The notes: generated by a model not told the origin, from the sequence alone. A DNA stretch of 64,000 nt from Bacillus sp. NEB1478 (GCF_031582965.1 NZ_CP134049.1:2604001-2668000), one strand, 5' to 3'; positions 43,495 to 53,059 are shown, counted from the stretch's first letter. Program-made: numbers and translations.

Positions 43495-45666
43495 TTATTC
43501 ACCCTCGACTGCACCCAATTCTAAGGCTAACTCAATAATTGACTCATTAATCCGCCATACATAATAAAGATGATGGACAAGGTCACGTTGAGATTCTTTT
43601 CTTGTTGGTGCAAGCCGTTCAATTTGTTCCCTTTCATGGTTAAGGCTATAGATCGTAGCTTTAATTTCGGTTCTTTTTATCAGATCGTTTAATGAATCGA
43701 TGTTACGACTCACTTTTTCTTCCATTTTCTCAAAGACTGCAGTGAGTTCCTCTGGGTAGTCAAATCCTTTTCGATACGAAGAGGCGACTAAATGCCTGGC
43801 ATAATAATTGATTGCTGCTAATACGGTCATCCATCGGGTTATATCCGCATGGGTAGCAGATCCTGGCCGCTGAAAAAGCGATTGAGACTCGTCCCTAATC
43901 GACTGAAGCTTTTGATCCAAATGAAAGGCGCATTCGGAAAGTTCTTTTATGTTCACATCTTCTCTAAATCCTCTTATATACTCCGTTACAAATGGTTTAA
44001 GCTCGTCAAAGAAATCATTGATTGACTCACTTACTTTATCTTTTGTCTTCTTAGGAAATACAAATGTTGAAACGCCCAAGGCAATAGCAGCTCCAATAAT
44101 TGTATCAAGTACGCGGGCACCAATCAGTGAAAAAGTGATTCCACCGAGCAATATGTCATACATAAATGCGATGAGCATCGTAATAAACACATTCATTAGC
44201 GTATACGAAACGGTCAACAAATAAAAAGCTAAAAACACGACGACAAATATAAAAATGACCTCAATAAAAGATTGTCCAGTAAGCAATTTTGCGAGCGTAA
44301 ATCCAAGAACTGCTCCAATAATAGTTCCAAGTGAACGCTGAAATCCTCTCGTGTATATACGCCCAATCGAATCTGTTCCGAGTAAGACAACAAACGCCGT
44401 AAGAAGAATCCAGTATGGTTTTGAAGGGGAGATAAATTGACCAATAATGATGGCCAAAACGCCTGTTACCAATGCCTGATAAGCTTTTTTCGTAGATGGC
44501 TTGAGCCCTTTTTCTTCGTTATCGCCTTCATCATCATTTGGTTCCTCAGTCACTTCTGATACATTTCCTTCTATGTATTTACGATGCAGAGACTGCTGAA
44601 TCGTAACGGCACCTTCAATTACATGATTTGCGATGGATTCAATACGCCGGATTAAAAATACCCACCCTTTAGGCTGCTGATCACGATTCAATAAATCCAT
44701 GATAAGCTGTCTTAATTTTTGTACAGCTCGCTCTGCTTCTTCTAAATTTTGTTCCTCGTAATTTGGAGCGAGAACCTCAGCATCACGAAGAGACTCTGTC
44801 ACCCAAATGAGAAGATATCTAATTTCGTCAATCTCCAGTGCATCCGCATTCTTCAAGCCTCGAATAGAGTCAGTCAAAGTTTCTATCAGCATACCTGTAT
44901 CAAACACATACAAACGCAATTGCACAGGAGTCAACCCCGGCCACGTTTTCTGAACATCATCTGAATTTATGTAACCAGACACAATGATGGCATATTCTCT
45001 AAGTTTCATTACGTTTTTCTGAATATTTTTTCTCTGTTTCTGGTTCAGTCCCTTATCCTGTACTCCTTTTATTAATAGGTTAAGCGTAAGATTGCTCTGA
45101 ATATGGAAGGAACGAATACTTCTTTTTAGATTTTTGGCAGTACTTTGGAACAGGATGAAATTCAGCACATATGCGTAAAAAATTCCAATTGCAATTCCCA
45201 TATAAAACCATGGAAGCTGAACGCTTGATAATTTTAGGACAGAAGAAAAATAAACCGTCATAAATCCGATCATAAAAAGCGAAAAATACCGAACTCCAAA
45301 ACGAGTAAAATAAAAAGTGCTAAAAACAATAAGGACGAGAAGGACATCTATGTAATAGGCATGATTTGCGAATAAAGAACCCAATGTTACCCCAATCATG
45401 GCGGAAACACCTAGCCATAGTGTCGTTACCTTCATCTCTTTCTTTGTTTCATCCACAACTACCATGATCCCCATCATGCCGATCATTCCGGATACAATGG
45501 CTGGAGTAAGCAGCGGTTTCCCTGTCGTATGCAAAATAAAAAGCGTTGTAAAGATAGACACCATTAAACTAACGGTTGCTCTTGCTGCTTTATGCAGTCT
45601 TATATACCCTGGGTCAGATGCCAGCAGCCTCCCAAGCCAGTAATGTTTTCTATGAAGCTGTTTCAT
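43495..45666 (-). CDS. FUSC family membrane protein (YccS/AaeB-like exporter)
   Basis: 723 residues with two blocks of about five to six membrane helices (roughly 35-175 and 395-540), each followed by a helical cytoplasmic segment. This two-block layout is the fusaric acid resistance/aromatic-acid exporter (FUSC) type. The acidic linker at about 375-390 (NDDEGDNEEKG) precedes the second block. AGGAGGTGAAACA sets ATG 45666, not 45690. The transported compound is unknown. Confidence 0.85.
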   Translation of the reverse strand: MKQLHRKHYWLGRLLASDPGYIRLHKAARATVSLMVSIFTTLFILHTTGKPLLTPAIVSGMIGMMGIMVVVDETKKEMKVTTLWLGVSAMIGVTLGSLFANHAYYIDVLLVLIVFSTFYFTRFGVRYFSLFMIGFMTVYFSSVLKLSSVQLPWFYMGIAIGIFYAYVLNFILFQSTAKNLKRSIRSFHIQSNLTLNLLIKGVQDKGLNQKQRKNIQKNVMKLREYAIIVSGYINSDDVQKTWPGLTPVQLRLYVFDTGMLIETLTDSIRGLKNADALEIDEIRYLLIWVTESLRDAEVLAPNYEEQNLEEAERAVQKLRQLIMDLLNRDQQPKGWVFLIRRIESIANHVIEGAVTIQQSLHRKYIEGNVSEVTEEPNDDEGDNEEKGLKPSTKKAYQALVTGVLAIIIGQFISPSKPYWILLTAFVVLLGTDSIGRIYTRGFQRSLGTIIGAVLGFTLAKLLTGQSFIEVIFIFVVVFLAFYLLTVSYTLMNVFITMLIAFMYDILLGGITFSLIGARVLDTIIGAAIALGVSTFVFPKKTKDKVSESINDFFDELKPFVTEYIRGFREDVNIKELSECAFHLDQKLQSIRDESQSLFQRPGSATHADITRWMTVLAAINYYARHLVASSYRKGFDYPEELTAVFEKMEEKVSRNIDSLNDLIKRTEIKATIYSLNHEREQIERLAPTRKESQRDLVHHLYYVWRINESIIELALELGAVEGE

Positions 45667-45763
45667 TGTTTCACCTCCTGCTCTAAACACATATCACAAT
45701 AAGACCCTATTTCTTTCGTTAATGCTAACACACGCTTATTTATTATCCCACGTTAACGATTTA

Positions 45764-45793
45764 AAAAAACCACCAGCAAAAAATGCTGATGGT
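45764..45793 (-). terminator. Terminator of the methyltransferase gene
   Basis: Stem ACCACCAGCA/TGCTGATGGT (one mismatch) with A/T flanks. Confidence 0.75.
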
Positions 45794-45805
45794 TCTACTT
45801 ATCCC

Positions 45806-46570
45806 TTATTTTGTCGCTTCAAACACAAAACTTTGGCGTGCATGTGCTGGTTCTTTTCCATACTGAAAATCTGCACTAATGGACACATTCTTAAAGCCGA
45901 TACTTTCCATGATTAGTTTTAACTCATGGGTCCCGTACCACCGGATCGCAAACCGCTGCAACTCGGTCTGAATCAGATTACCAGAACGCCATTTTTCGTA
46001 TTTCAAATAAGAAACTTTGTATTGTTCAAAGAAATTCACTTCTACTAGTTTATCTTCCATCGTGATGATATCTCCGTTCGGACACTCGACTGTTAACGTT
46101 CTGAGTACCTTTCCGGCTTCAAAATGATCAGTCGGCAAAAAGATATCAAAAATCAGACGTCCGCCTTCTGCCAGGTTTTCATACATTTGTTTTAAAGCAG
46201 CAAGTGATTCTTCACGTTTTTCGATTAATAAAAAAGATCCGCCCGGAATGATAATGGCGTCATATTTATGCGGCAGTTGAAGATTTTGAAGATCTCCTTG
46301 AAAAAGTTTAGAGGTAAAGCCATTTTCATCAATACGCTTTTGACAAGAAGCCAGCATTTCAGAAGAATAGTCTATTCCATCAACTTGAAGTCCAGCTTCT
46401 AAAAGTGGAATGATAACCCTTCCTGAACCAACCATTGCTTCTAAAATTCTTCCCTTTATTCCATTTAAACGATCCGCATAATACTCAATATCACCGCCGA
46501 ATGATTGACCGACCTTTTTTGTCAGATCATAAACTTCCGTACAAAGTTCTCCATAATTACTAAAAGACAT
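45806..46570 (-). CDS. Class I SAM-dependent methyltransferase
   Basis: 254 residues with a SAM-binding fold: ILEAMVGSGRVIIPLLEAGLQVDGIDYSSEML covers motifs I and II (about 44-75). The motif I Gly pattern (EAMVGSGR) is slightly unusual. A beta-strand insert after residue 140 probably forms the substrate cap. Substrate unknown. GGGGGAATTCAGGA places the start at ATG 46570. A 17-codon leader ORF lies 57 bases upstream. Confidence 0.8.
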   Translation of the reverse strand: MSFSNYGELCTEVYDLTKKVGQSFGGDIEYYADRLNGIKGRILEAMVGSGRVIIPLLEAGLQVDGIDYSSEMLASCQKRIDENGFTSKLFQGDLQNLQLPHKYDAIIIPGGSFLLIEKREESLAALKQMYENLAEGGRLIFDIFLPTDHFEAGKVLRTLTVECPNGDIITMEDKLVEVNFFEQYKVSYLKYEKWRSGNLIQTELQRFAIRWYGTHELKLIMESIGFKNVSISADFQYGKEPAHARQSFVFEATK

Positions 46571-46627
46571 TCCTGAATTCCCCCATGTTTTTGAAATTGT
46601 ACACACGGAGGGGTAATTTCTTAAATA

Positions 46628-46681
46628 TTAACCCTTCCGCACCTTCATCATTTCAATGTTTGTCAGATTCATTTTTAACAT
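46628..46681 (-). CDS. Possible leader peptide, 17 aa
   Basis: ATG 46681 after GAGGGATTGTG encodes MLKMNLTNIEMMKVRKG. It lies just upstream of the methyltransferase gene. ACCCC between the two (46611-46615, rc) could pair with the GGGGG ribosome site. Possible translational attenuator; speculative. Confidence 0.3.
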   Translation of the reverse strand: MLKMNLTNIEMMKVRKG

Positions 46682-46842
46682 CACAATCCCTCATTTCTAA
46701 GTAAGTTAGAATCATTATCTGATTTCCAGAAAATTTAATCAATATTTTTCTGCCATAGCGATATTTTTGTTCTTAGAAGTGGTTGATTTCCGTAATGCTT
46801 GAGATGAGCACACAGAAGTCTCACAACCTTGCAAAAAAAAAA

Positions 46843-46890
46843 ATAAAGCACTGCCTTCCATTCCAATTAAGAAATTCGCAGTGCTTTTTA
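46843..46890 (-). terminator. Terminator of pheA
   Basis: Stem AAAGCACTGC/GCAGTGCTTT with a long loop and T run. Confidence 0.75.
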
Positions 46891-46904
46891 CTGTTATTAG
46901 AAAT

Positions 46905-47723
46905 TTATAGTTTTGTTGTATGATAACTGCCTAAAACTCGAATATCATGTTCATAAGCTTCCAGAATGGTAATTGCTTTTTTCATTTTGCTTTCATGCAA
47001 CCCATTTTCTGTTTCGATAAAAAAATGGTACGTCCCCAATTTTTTCTTAGTTGGCCGCGATTCAATCCAAGTTAGATTGATCGATAAAGCAGAAAACACA
47101 TTTAAAATGGATGATAATACACCTGAATGGTCTTGACACGGCGTAATCAACAGCATAGTTTTGTTTCCGCTTTGTTTCGTATTTTCATTGCTGATTACAA
47201 CAAATCTCGTATGATTATTGCTATTATCTTGTATATTGCTTTTCGTAATTTGCAAATTAAATAGATCAGCAGCACCTTTTGATGCAATGGCAGCAACATC
47301 TGTTCTTTCTTGGTTTTTAACGGCTTGAGCAGCTGATGATGTACTGTCAAACTGTCTCGTTTTCATTTTTGCTGCTTTAATAAAATCCCGGCATTGAGCG
47401 ATGGCTGGATAAATGGACCATACTTCACGGATTCCTTCAACACTAGCCCCTTCTAGAGCTAATAGATGGAGCGAAACCGGAAATATGATTTCAGCTTCCA
47501 CAAATAAATCATGCGTTAATAATCCATCCGCAGTTATATTAATCGTACCTTCTATGGAGTTTTCGATTGGAACTATCCCTTTTTCAGCCGCTCCTTCACC
47601 AACAGCTTCAATGACTTCCAGAATCGAATCACACATAACCCACTCAATAAGCTCAGTCGTAAAATAACGAAATGCAGCTTCTTCTGAAAAACTTCCTTGA
47701 GGACCTAAATACGCCACTTTCAT
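46905..47723 (-). CDS. pheA: Prephenate dehydratase
   Basis: 272-residue monofunctional enzyme converting prephenate to phenylpyruvate in phenylalanine synthesis. The dehydratase domain begins MKVAYLGPQGSFSEEAAFRYF and contains IVPIENSIEGTINITAD and DSTSSAAQAV. The C-terminal ACT domain has the Phe-binding IESRPTKKKLGTYHFFIE. No chorismate mutase fusion. Monocistronic. Standard length for Bacillus PheA. Confidence 0.95.
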   Translation of the reverse strand: MKVAYLGPQGSFSEEAAFRYFTTELIEWVMCDSILEVIEAVGEGAAEKGIVPIENSIEGTINITADGLLTHDLFVEAEIIFPVSLHLLALEGASVEGIREVWSIYPAIAQCRDFIKAAKMKTRQFDSTSSAAQAVKNQERTDVAAIASKGAADLFNLQITKSNIQDNSNNHTRFVVISNENTKQSGNKTMLLITPCQDHSGVLSSILNVFSALSINLTWIESRPTKKKLGTYHFFIETENGLHESKMKKAITILEAYEHDIRVLGSYHTTKL

Positions 47724-47837
47724 TTTTAAAACACACCTTTTTTTCTTTTCATATCAGTATACATCTATTGTTTCATTAAACAACTGATAAATTTCAATAT
47801 GACTATAAATATTATTAAATATCGCATTACAAAAATG

Positions 47838-47851
47838 AGTGAGTACTCACT
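47838..47851. promoter_or_regulatory. TetR-type operator 1
   Basis: Perfect palindrome AGTGAGTACTCACT, abutting a -35-like TTGACA (47851-47856). Confidence 0.8.
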
Positions 47852-47894
47852 TGACAAAAAACTTCTTACTCGCATAGACTGAAATTAGATAATG

Positions 47895-47908
47895 AGTGAT
47901 TACTCACT
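47895..47908. promoter_or_regulatory. TetR-type operator 2
   Basis: AGTGATTACTCACT, 13 of 14 bases as operator 1. It lies 57 bases downstream of it, just before the ribosome site of the ABC ATPase gene. Confidence 0.8.
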
Positions 47909-47936
47909 TTTATAATCTCACAAGGAGGTAAATCAC

Positions 47937-48665
47937 ATGAATCCTGTTATTGACGTTTCAAACGTTTCCAAAAGTTTTGGCAGACATGATGTACTACAAG
48001 ACATCTCCCTCTCCGTCACCAAAAACGAAATTTACGGCTTGCTTGGTCCTTCTGGGGCAGGGAAAACCACTCTAGTAAAAATGATTGCAGGGATTGAAAC
48101 ACCTACATCTGGAAAAATTACTGTACTCGATACGAATATGCCGAGCCTGCAAATGATGAAACGTATCGGTTTTATGGCACAGTCCGATGCCCTTTATAGC
48201 GAGCTAAGCGGAAAAGAAAACCTTGAATTTTTTGCATCAATCTACGGACTTAAAGGAGCCAAGCAAAAAGAAAGAATCGAAGAAACAGCTGCTCTTGTCA
48301 ACTTGACTGATTTCTTAAAAAAGCCTGTGAATCAATATTCTGGTGGAATGAAACGGCGCCTTTCACTTGCGGCAGCCCTGCTCCATGAACCAGAAATTCT
48401 GATATTGGATGAACCCACAGTCGGAATTGATCCAGTCCTCCGCCAGTCTGTCTGGAACGAACTTTACAAACTGAGCGAAAATGGAACTACCATTCTTGTA
48501 ACAACACATGTAATGGATGAAGCGGAAAAATGCGGTCAACTAGGTATGATTCGTGATGGCAGGCTCATTGCCTCAGGTTCGCCACAGCAACTAAAAGATA
48601 CAACATCAAGTGAAACAATCGAGGATGCTTTCCTCTATTACGGAGGTGTCCGTCATGAGAATTAG
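47937..48665 (+). CDS. ABC-2 type exporter ATP-binding subunit
   Basis: 242 residues. Walker A GPSGAGKTT (about 37-45), signature YSGGMKRR, Walker B LILDEPTVGID and the H-loop VTTHVMDEAEKCG. This drug or polysaccharide exporter type (CcmA/NatA-like) pairs with the permease gene, which starts 10 bases before its stop. AAGGAGGTAAATCAC precedes ATG. It is the first gene of an operon repressed by the TetR protein encoded last. Confidence 0.93.
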   Translation: MNPVIDVSNVSKSFGRHDVLQDISLSVTKNEIYGLLGPSGAGKTTLVKMIAGIETPTSGKITVLDTNMPSLQMMKRIGFMAQSDALYSELSGKENLEFFASIYGLKGAKQKERIEETAALVNLTDFLKKPVNQYSGGMKRRLSLAAALLHEPEILILDEPTVGIDPVLRQSVWNELYKLSENGTTILVTTHVMDEAEKCGQLGMIRDGRLIASGSPQQLKDTTSSETIEDAFLYYGGVRHEN

Positions 48666-49692
48666 AGCACTTGTCAAACGAATCATCCGACAATTTAAAA
48701 GAGATAAACGGACGCTTGCTATGATGTTTCTAGCTCCTTTGCTTATTTTGACACTCGTTTCTCTCGTTTTTTCAGGAAACGATTATAATCCGAAAATTGC
48801 TGTCATAAGTAAACAAGCACCAATCGCAGATCAAATTGAAAAAGCAGATAAAGCTTTTATTCCATATGAAAATAGTGAGAAAGCTGAAGATGATTTAAAG
48901 AATGAAAAACTTGACGCTGTTTTGTATGTGAACCCGCCTTCAACGAAAATTAAACTTGAAGGCAGTAACCCGACTGCAAATAAAGCCGTTATGATGAAAG
49001 TGGAAAAAGCACTTAAAAAGATGAATCCGCTAAATAATCTTCAAAAGGCTGTAGAACCAAAAGTTGAATACTTGCATGGTTCATCTAAAATGGATTCCTT
49101 TGATTACATCGGTCCGTTTCTGATCGGATTCTTTATTTTCTTTTTCGTATTCTTAATTTCCGGCGTATCGTTTTTACGTGAGCGGACCACTGGGACACTG
49201 GAAAGACTATTGGCAACGCCAATGCGCCGCTGGGAAATGGTAGTCGGGTATGTGCTCGGATTTGGAATCTTCACGATTATCCAATCCGCCATCATCGTTT
49301 CGTTTGCGATCTATGTGTTGGACATCATGATGGAAGGTTCGATCTGGTACGTCATACTGATCACACTCATGCTTGCTATAACGGCATTGTCACTCGGAAC
49401 TTTGTTATCTGCCTTTGCGAAAAACGAACTTCAGATGATTCAATTCATACCGATCGTCGTCGTTCCACAAGTCTTTTTCTCAGGTTTGTTCAACATCGAT
49501 ACAATGGCTGACTGGCTGCATCCGTTAAGCTATATCATGCCGCTCACTTATGGCGGTCAGGCCATTCGTGATGTCATGATACAAGGAGACGGCTGGTCAC
49601 AAATATACGACGAAGTTCTAGTGCTTGCTGGTTTTTCGCTTCTATTTATGGTACTCAATACACTCGCGCTGAAAAAGCACCGCAAACTGTAG
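48655..49692 (+). CDS. ABC-2 type exporter permease subunit
   Basis: 346 residues. One N-terminal membrane helix (about 22-42), a large outside domain (about 45-160) and five C-terminal helices form the YhgE/NatB-like ABC-2 layout. [32 protein letters not shown] is the typical coupling segment. ATG 48655 follows CGGAGGTGTCCGTC and overlaps the ATPase gene. Substrate unknown; the TetR control suggests a drug or toxic compound. Confidence 0.9.
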   Translation: MRIRALVKRIIRQFKRDKRTLAMMFLAPLLILTLVSLVFSGNDYNPKIAVISKQAPIADQIEKADKAFIPYENSEKAEDDLKNEKLDAVLYVNPPSTKIKLEGSNPTANKAVMMKVEKALKKMNPLNNLQKAVEPKVEYLHGSSKMDSFDYIGPFLIGFFIFFFVFLISGVSFLRERTTGTLERLLATPMRRWEMVVGYVLGFGIFTIIQSAIIVSFAIYVLDIMMEGSIWYVILITLMLAITALSLGTLLSAFAKNELQMIQFIPIVVVPQVFFSGLFNIDTMADWLHPLSYIMPLTYGGQAIRDVMIQGDGWSQIYDEVLVLAGFSLLFMVLNTLALKKHRKL

Positions 49693-49759
49693 GGAGTTTG
49701 TCCGCAGTTTAATTGTGTCTATAATGAAATCAAATGCACGATTTAAAGGAGAAAACCGC

Positions 49760-50422
49760 ATGACCGATCAAGAATGGATTCAAGAATTAATAAATGCTGA
49801 CAATAATGATCTCGATCTCAGTGATAAACAGCGCAAGATACTCGAAGCTGCGATTGATATTTTTTCCGAAAAAGGATACGCCGCTTCATCTACGAGTGAA
49901 ATCGCCAAAAAAGCTGGTGTTGCTGAAGGTACAATTTTCCGCCATTACAAAACAAAAAAGGAGCTATTGCTATCGATCGTCACACCCACAATGGGAAAGT
50001 TTGTAGCACCCTTTTTTATAAAATCATTTGCAAAAGAAGTGTTTGATAACGAATATGAACATTATGAGGATTTCTTGAGGACGGTTGCAAAAAATCGTCT
50101 GGAGTTTGTGAAAAAGAACTTTCCTGTATTAAAAATTTTCATCCAGGAAATCGCGTTTCACGATGAACTTCGAGAACCCTATCAAAAGCTGGTTATCGAA
50201 CATATTTACCCAAAGTTCAAAAAAGTGATCGAACACTTTCAAGAAAAAGGAGAAATCACCAACCTACCGCCATCTGCCGTTATGCGAATGACCGCGTCCA
50301 GTATCATGAGTTACATTCTTCCAAGAGTCATACTGTTTCCTTCTCATGATTGGGATGACGAAAAAGAGATTGATCAGATCGTTCAATTCGTTATGTATGG
50401 ATTGAGTGGAAAACAAAAATAA
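49760..50422 (+). CDS. TetR family transcriptional regulator
   Basis: 220 residues. The N-terminal HTH is [45 protein letters not shown] (about 23-67 in register). A ligand-binding helical C-terminal domain follows. AAAGGAGAAAACCGC sets ATG 49760. It lies 67 bases after the permease gene and before the terminator, so it probably represses its own operon at the paired palindromes. Confidence 0.93.
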   Translation: MTDQEWIQELINADNNDLDLSDKQRKILEAAIDIFSEKGYAASSTSEIAKKAGVAEGTIFRHYKTKKELLLSIVTPTMGKFVAPFFIKSFAKEVFDNEYEHYEDFLRTVAKNRLEFVKKNFPVLKIFIQEIAFHDELREPYQKLVIEHIYPKFKKVIEHFQEKGEITNLPPSAVMRMTASSIMSYILPRVILFPSHDWDDEKEIDQIVQFVMYGLSGKQK

Positions 50423-50428
50423 ATGGAG

Positions 50429-50464
50429 AAAACCCGCCATCTTACTTCATGAGGCGGGTTTTTT
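50429..50464. terminator. Bidirectional terminator
   Basis: Stem AACCCGCC/GGCGGGTT, flanked by A and T runs, between tetR and the convergent NUDIX gene. Confidence 0.85.
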
Positions 50465-50470
50465 GTTAAA

Positions 50471-50875
50471 TTAATTCATTTTAATATTCATTGCCCTGAT
50501 TACTTCAGATACATGCAAATCGTTTTTCATATTTTTAATTGATTGCCATTTTACTTCTGACAAATTTTGTTCGTTCAAAGGAAATTCAGGATCAAAACCT
50601 AATGATGGCTCTCTATCATCTTCAGTCACTTCAACTAAATAACACTTTTCGATGCCGTGTTCATAGTTTCTTGAAAATAAATACTTCACTACTTTTACGT
50701 CTAAGTTTACTTCCTCACGCACTTCTCGGACAACAGCTTTTTCAAAGGTTTCCCCAAATTCCAGCCCTCCTCCAGGCAGTGTCCAAAAATCATTCGTTTT
50801 GTTAACTTCACGAACCATAAGAATTGTGTCATCTTTTAATATTGCGGCAAATGCCCTTGGTCTGCTTTTATCCAT
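50471..50875 (-). CDS. NUDIX hydrolase
   Basis: 134 residues. The Nudix box is GGGLEFGETFEKAVVREVREEVNLDV (about 34-59); the usual EEXG is EEVN, one change at the Gly. The two metal-binding Glu residues are present. Predicted nucleoside-diphosphate-X pyrophosphatase; substrate unknown. ATGGAGGAAATA sets ATG 50875. A small secreted peptide gene ends 11 bases before it. Confidence 0.85.
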   Translation of the reverse strand: MDKSRPRAFAAILKDDTILMVREVNKTNDFWTLPGGGLEFGETFEKAVVREVREEVNLDVKVVKYLFSRNYEHGIEKCYLVEVTEDDREPSLGFDPEFPLNEQNLSEVKWQSIKNMKNDLHVSEVIRAMNIKMN

Positions 50876-50886
50876 TATTTCCTCCA

Positions 50887-51036
50887 TCAAGAATGCGTTT
50901 CACCTATAGCTGTACAAAGAGGTGGAAGGTGGATAGATAAAGGATTTTGTTCTTTTGCGGCTACCGACAATGCTGTTGCAGGAGGACCTATTAATAGATA
51001 TACGCAGATAAATAATAGTACGATCACTAGTTTCAT
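50887..51036 (-). CDS. Small secreted peptide, 49 aa
   Basis: Read by eye: ATG 51036 after GAAAGGTGTGTAT, encoding MKLVIVLLFICVYLLIGPPA, then TALSVAAKEQNPLSIHLP and ending CTAIGETHS. A clear signal peptide (Lys, hydrophobic core, cleavage near ATA or ALS) leaves about 25 residues. Size and layout recall exported signal peptides or small secreted factors. It overlaps the NUDIX upstream region and probably shares its transcript. Confidence 0.55.
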   Translation of the reverse strand: MKLVIVLLFICVYLLIGPPATALSVAAKEQNPLSIHLPPLCTAIGETHS

Positions 51037-51072
51037 ATACACACCTTTCTTCCGTTAATTATAAAAACGAAA

Positions 51073-51097
51073 GAACCAAGAGTTTCCTACTCGGTTC
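51073..51097 (-). terminator. Terminator of the VOC operon
   Basis: Stem GAACC.AG/CT.GGTTC followed on the minus strand by TTTCGTTTTT. Confidence 0.55.
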
Positions 51098-51143
51098 ACG
51101 TATTTGATTACTATGAATTTCCCCGCATTCTTATTTATTAAGC

Positions 51144-51419
51144 TTATTTTTTTACTCGTAACTGTTTATGAACATTTTTTTCATTTAATAAAATAAAAAA
51201 CAAACACACGGCAAGAATTAAGAAAATCGTACCTGAACCTAAAAATCCATTCGCGTATGAAGGAATATCTGCAGCTGCGACACTCCCATTAATTTTCATT
51301 CCTAAAAAAGAAATCCCTATACCGTCCCCTTCTATTTCCGATAGAGATCTGACGTTCATTCCAGTCATTAACAAAGCAACACCTAACAATGAGAAAGCAA
51401 CACCCATGACCCATCTCAT
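51144..51419 (-). CDS. Two-helix membrane protein, 91 aa
   Basis: Hydrophobic segments at about 3-22 and 58-78 flank a polar loop of about 35 residues (SLSEIEGDGIGISFLGMKINGS). No known domain. It starts 3 bases after the VOC gene stop, so the two are translated from one message. Unknown function. Confidence 0.65.
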   Translation of the reverse strand: MRWVMGVAFSLLGVALLMTGMNVRSLSEIEGDGIGISFLGMKINGSVAAADIPSYANGFLGSGTIFLILAVCLFFILLNEKNVHKQLRVKK

Positions 51420-51421
51420 AG

Positions 51422-51850
51422 TTACACCTCTGTTTGAAGTAAATTTTGCAACTGCTTAAATGCTGGACTTAGTTCACTCCATACATCAAACATATTCCCA
51501 TCAGGATCAAAGAATACAAAATTCTTACCCTGGTGGCCGCGGTCTTCTATTTCTCCTGTTCGTACACCAGATTTGTATAATTCCTTTTGTAAGGAATAAA
51601 GGCTTTCCATACCATCCACTTCAAAAGTTAAACAAAATCTCACATTTCCTTTTTGATCTCTGAAATTAGATGTTTCTTTTTCTGGAGACTTTACGAGGAA
51701 GAAACTTTGATTTGCTAGATTTAAAATCACTTTTTCATCGTCTTGATAGTTAATTTCCGCACTTAACTTGTCTGAATACCAAATAGCCGACTTCTTTGGA
51801 TCACGAACCGGCAAGTAAGTTGTTCCAACACGTAAAAGTTTTTGATTCAT
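51422..51850 (-). CDS. VOC (glyoxalase/dioxygenase) family protein
   Basis: 142 residues with paired beta-alpha-beta-beta-beta modules. FFDPDGNMFDVWSEL is the C-terminal metal-site motif, and YLPVRDPKKSAIWYSDKL is the N-terminal one. Members include glyoxalases, dioxygenases and fosfomycin or bleomycin resistance proteins; the activity here is undefined. ATG 51850 is preceded by AAATTTGAGGTGAAT. It is co-transcribed with the 91-aa gene. Confidence 0.82.
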   Translation of the reverse strand: MNQKLLRVGTTYLPVRDPKKSAIWYSDKLSAEINYQDDEKVILNLANQSFFLVKSPEKETSNFRDQKGNVRFCLTFEVDGMESLYSLQKELYKSGVRTGEIEDRGHQGKNFVFFDPDGNMFDVWSELSPAFKQLQNLLQTEV

Positions 51851-51994
51851 AGCTATTCACCTCAAATTTCTGTTCTTTTAAATTCTTTGTTTGGAAGGAA
51901 AATCCTTCTATCGACACGATTTTGTAATATATCCCAATAGGAAAGATATGGAGAATGATAGAATGCATGAAATAGAGAAAAGGAGGAATTCAGT

Positions 51995-52918
51995 ATGACG
52001 AAAGATTATCAAAGCAAACATTTTACACTTGAAAAAGTTAGAGATGGTATTTACGGCGCTATTGCAAAAGACGGGGGCGGCGCTGTAGGAAATGCCGGAT
52101 TCATCGATTTAGGTGATCAAACCATTATTTTTGATACGTTCAACACTCCACAAGCTGCTCTGGATCTTAAAAACATGGCTGAAGAGCTGACAAATCGTCC
52201 TATTACTTGGGTTGTTAACAGTCACTACCATGGTGATCACATACGCGGGAATCAAGTCTTTTCATCTAGTCATATTCTTGCGAGTGAAACAACATTCACC
52301 GAGATGAAAGAAAATCATCCTGCCCGAATTGAAAAACAAAAACTAGATCTAGCTGGTTTAGAAGGTCATATTAAAAAACTGAAACAGCAATATGAAGAAA
52401 CGAAAGACCAAGAATTAAAATTTGAAATTAGCTTTTTGGAAGAAATTGCGATTTCACTGCCTGGGTTGCAATTAACGCTCCCACAATATACCTTTGAAGA
52501 ATCTTTTACAATTTATGGTTCAAAACGAACAGCAAAAATATACACAATGGGCGGTGCACATTCTTATTGTGATTCTTTTCTGTATATACCTGAAGATCGT
52601 GTTATTTTTACGGGTGATTTATTAGTGATTGATACACATCCTGCTCTTTTCGAAGAATCGGACGTTGACAACTGGCTGCGGATATTAAATCAATTTGATA
52701 CGTGGGATATTGATGCAGCGATACCTGGTCATGGTCCTGTCGGCTCAAAATCAGATTTTCATCTAATCAGTCAATACTTAGAAGACATTCGCGAAATCGC
52801 TGGAAATACTGAATCTATTGAAAGCATCGAAATTCCTCTTGCATATCGTCATTGGTCGTTTTCTAGTTTATTTAGAAACAACGTGCAAAATCTTAAAAAA
52901 TTAATAAAAACAAACTAA
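51995..52918 (+). CDS. MBL-fold metallo-hydrolase
   Basis: 307 residues. SHYHGDHIRG is the HxHxDH metal motif, GGAHSYCDSFLYIPEDRVIFTGD supplies the next His and the bridging Asp, and PGHGPVGSKSDFH the last His. A helical insert at about 115-145 (EGHIKKLKQQYEETK) lies between the halves. Substrate unknown; beta-lactamase, lactonase and ribonuclease types share the fold. ATG follows GAAAAGGAGGAATTCAGT. Confidence 0.85.
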   Translation: MTKDYQSKHFTLEKVRDGIYGAIAKDGGGAVGNAGFIDLGDQTIIFDTFNTPQAALDLKNMAEELTNRPITWVVNSHYHGDHIRGNQVFSSSHILASETTFTEMKENHPARIEKQKLDLAGLEGHIKKLKQQYEETKDQELKFEISFLEEIAISLPGLQLTLPQYTFEESFTIYGSKRTAKIYTMGGAHSYCDSFLYIPEDRVIFTGDLLVIDTHPALFEESDVDNWLRILNQFDTWDIDAAIPGHGPVGSKSDFHLISQYLEDIREIAGNTESIESIEIPLAYRHWSFSSLFRNNVQNLKKLIKTN

Positions 52919-52963
52919 CATCGAGGAATCAGATTTGTTTTTATAAAATTGAATATAAATAGA

Positions 52964-53016
52964 AAAGGTTGACTCTAAAGACAGCATAATTGCGCGATTT
53001 AGAGTCATCCTTTTTT
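52964..53016 (+). terminator. Strong hairpin, part of dispersed element copy B
   Basis: Stem AAGGTTGACTCTAAA/TTTAGAGTCATCCTT followed by T residues. It resembles the GACTC stems at 7490 and 19393. Confidence 0.85.
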
Positions 53017-53059
53017 GTTAGGAAATAAACATTGATTTTTCAGTAACAAAAATTAAAAA

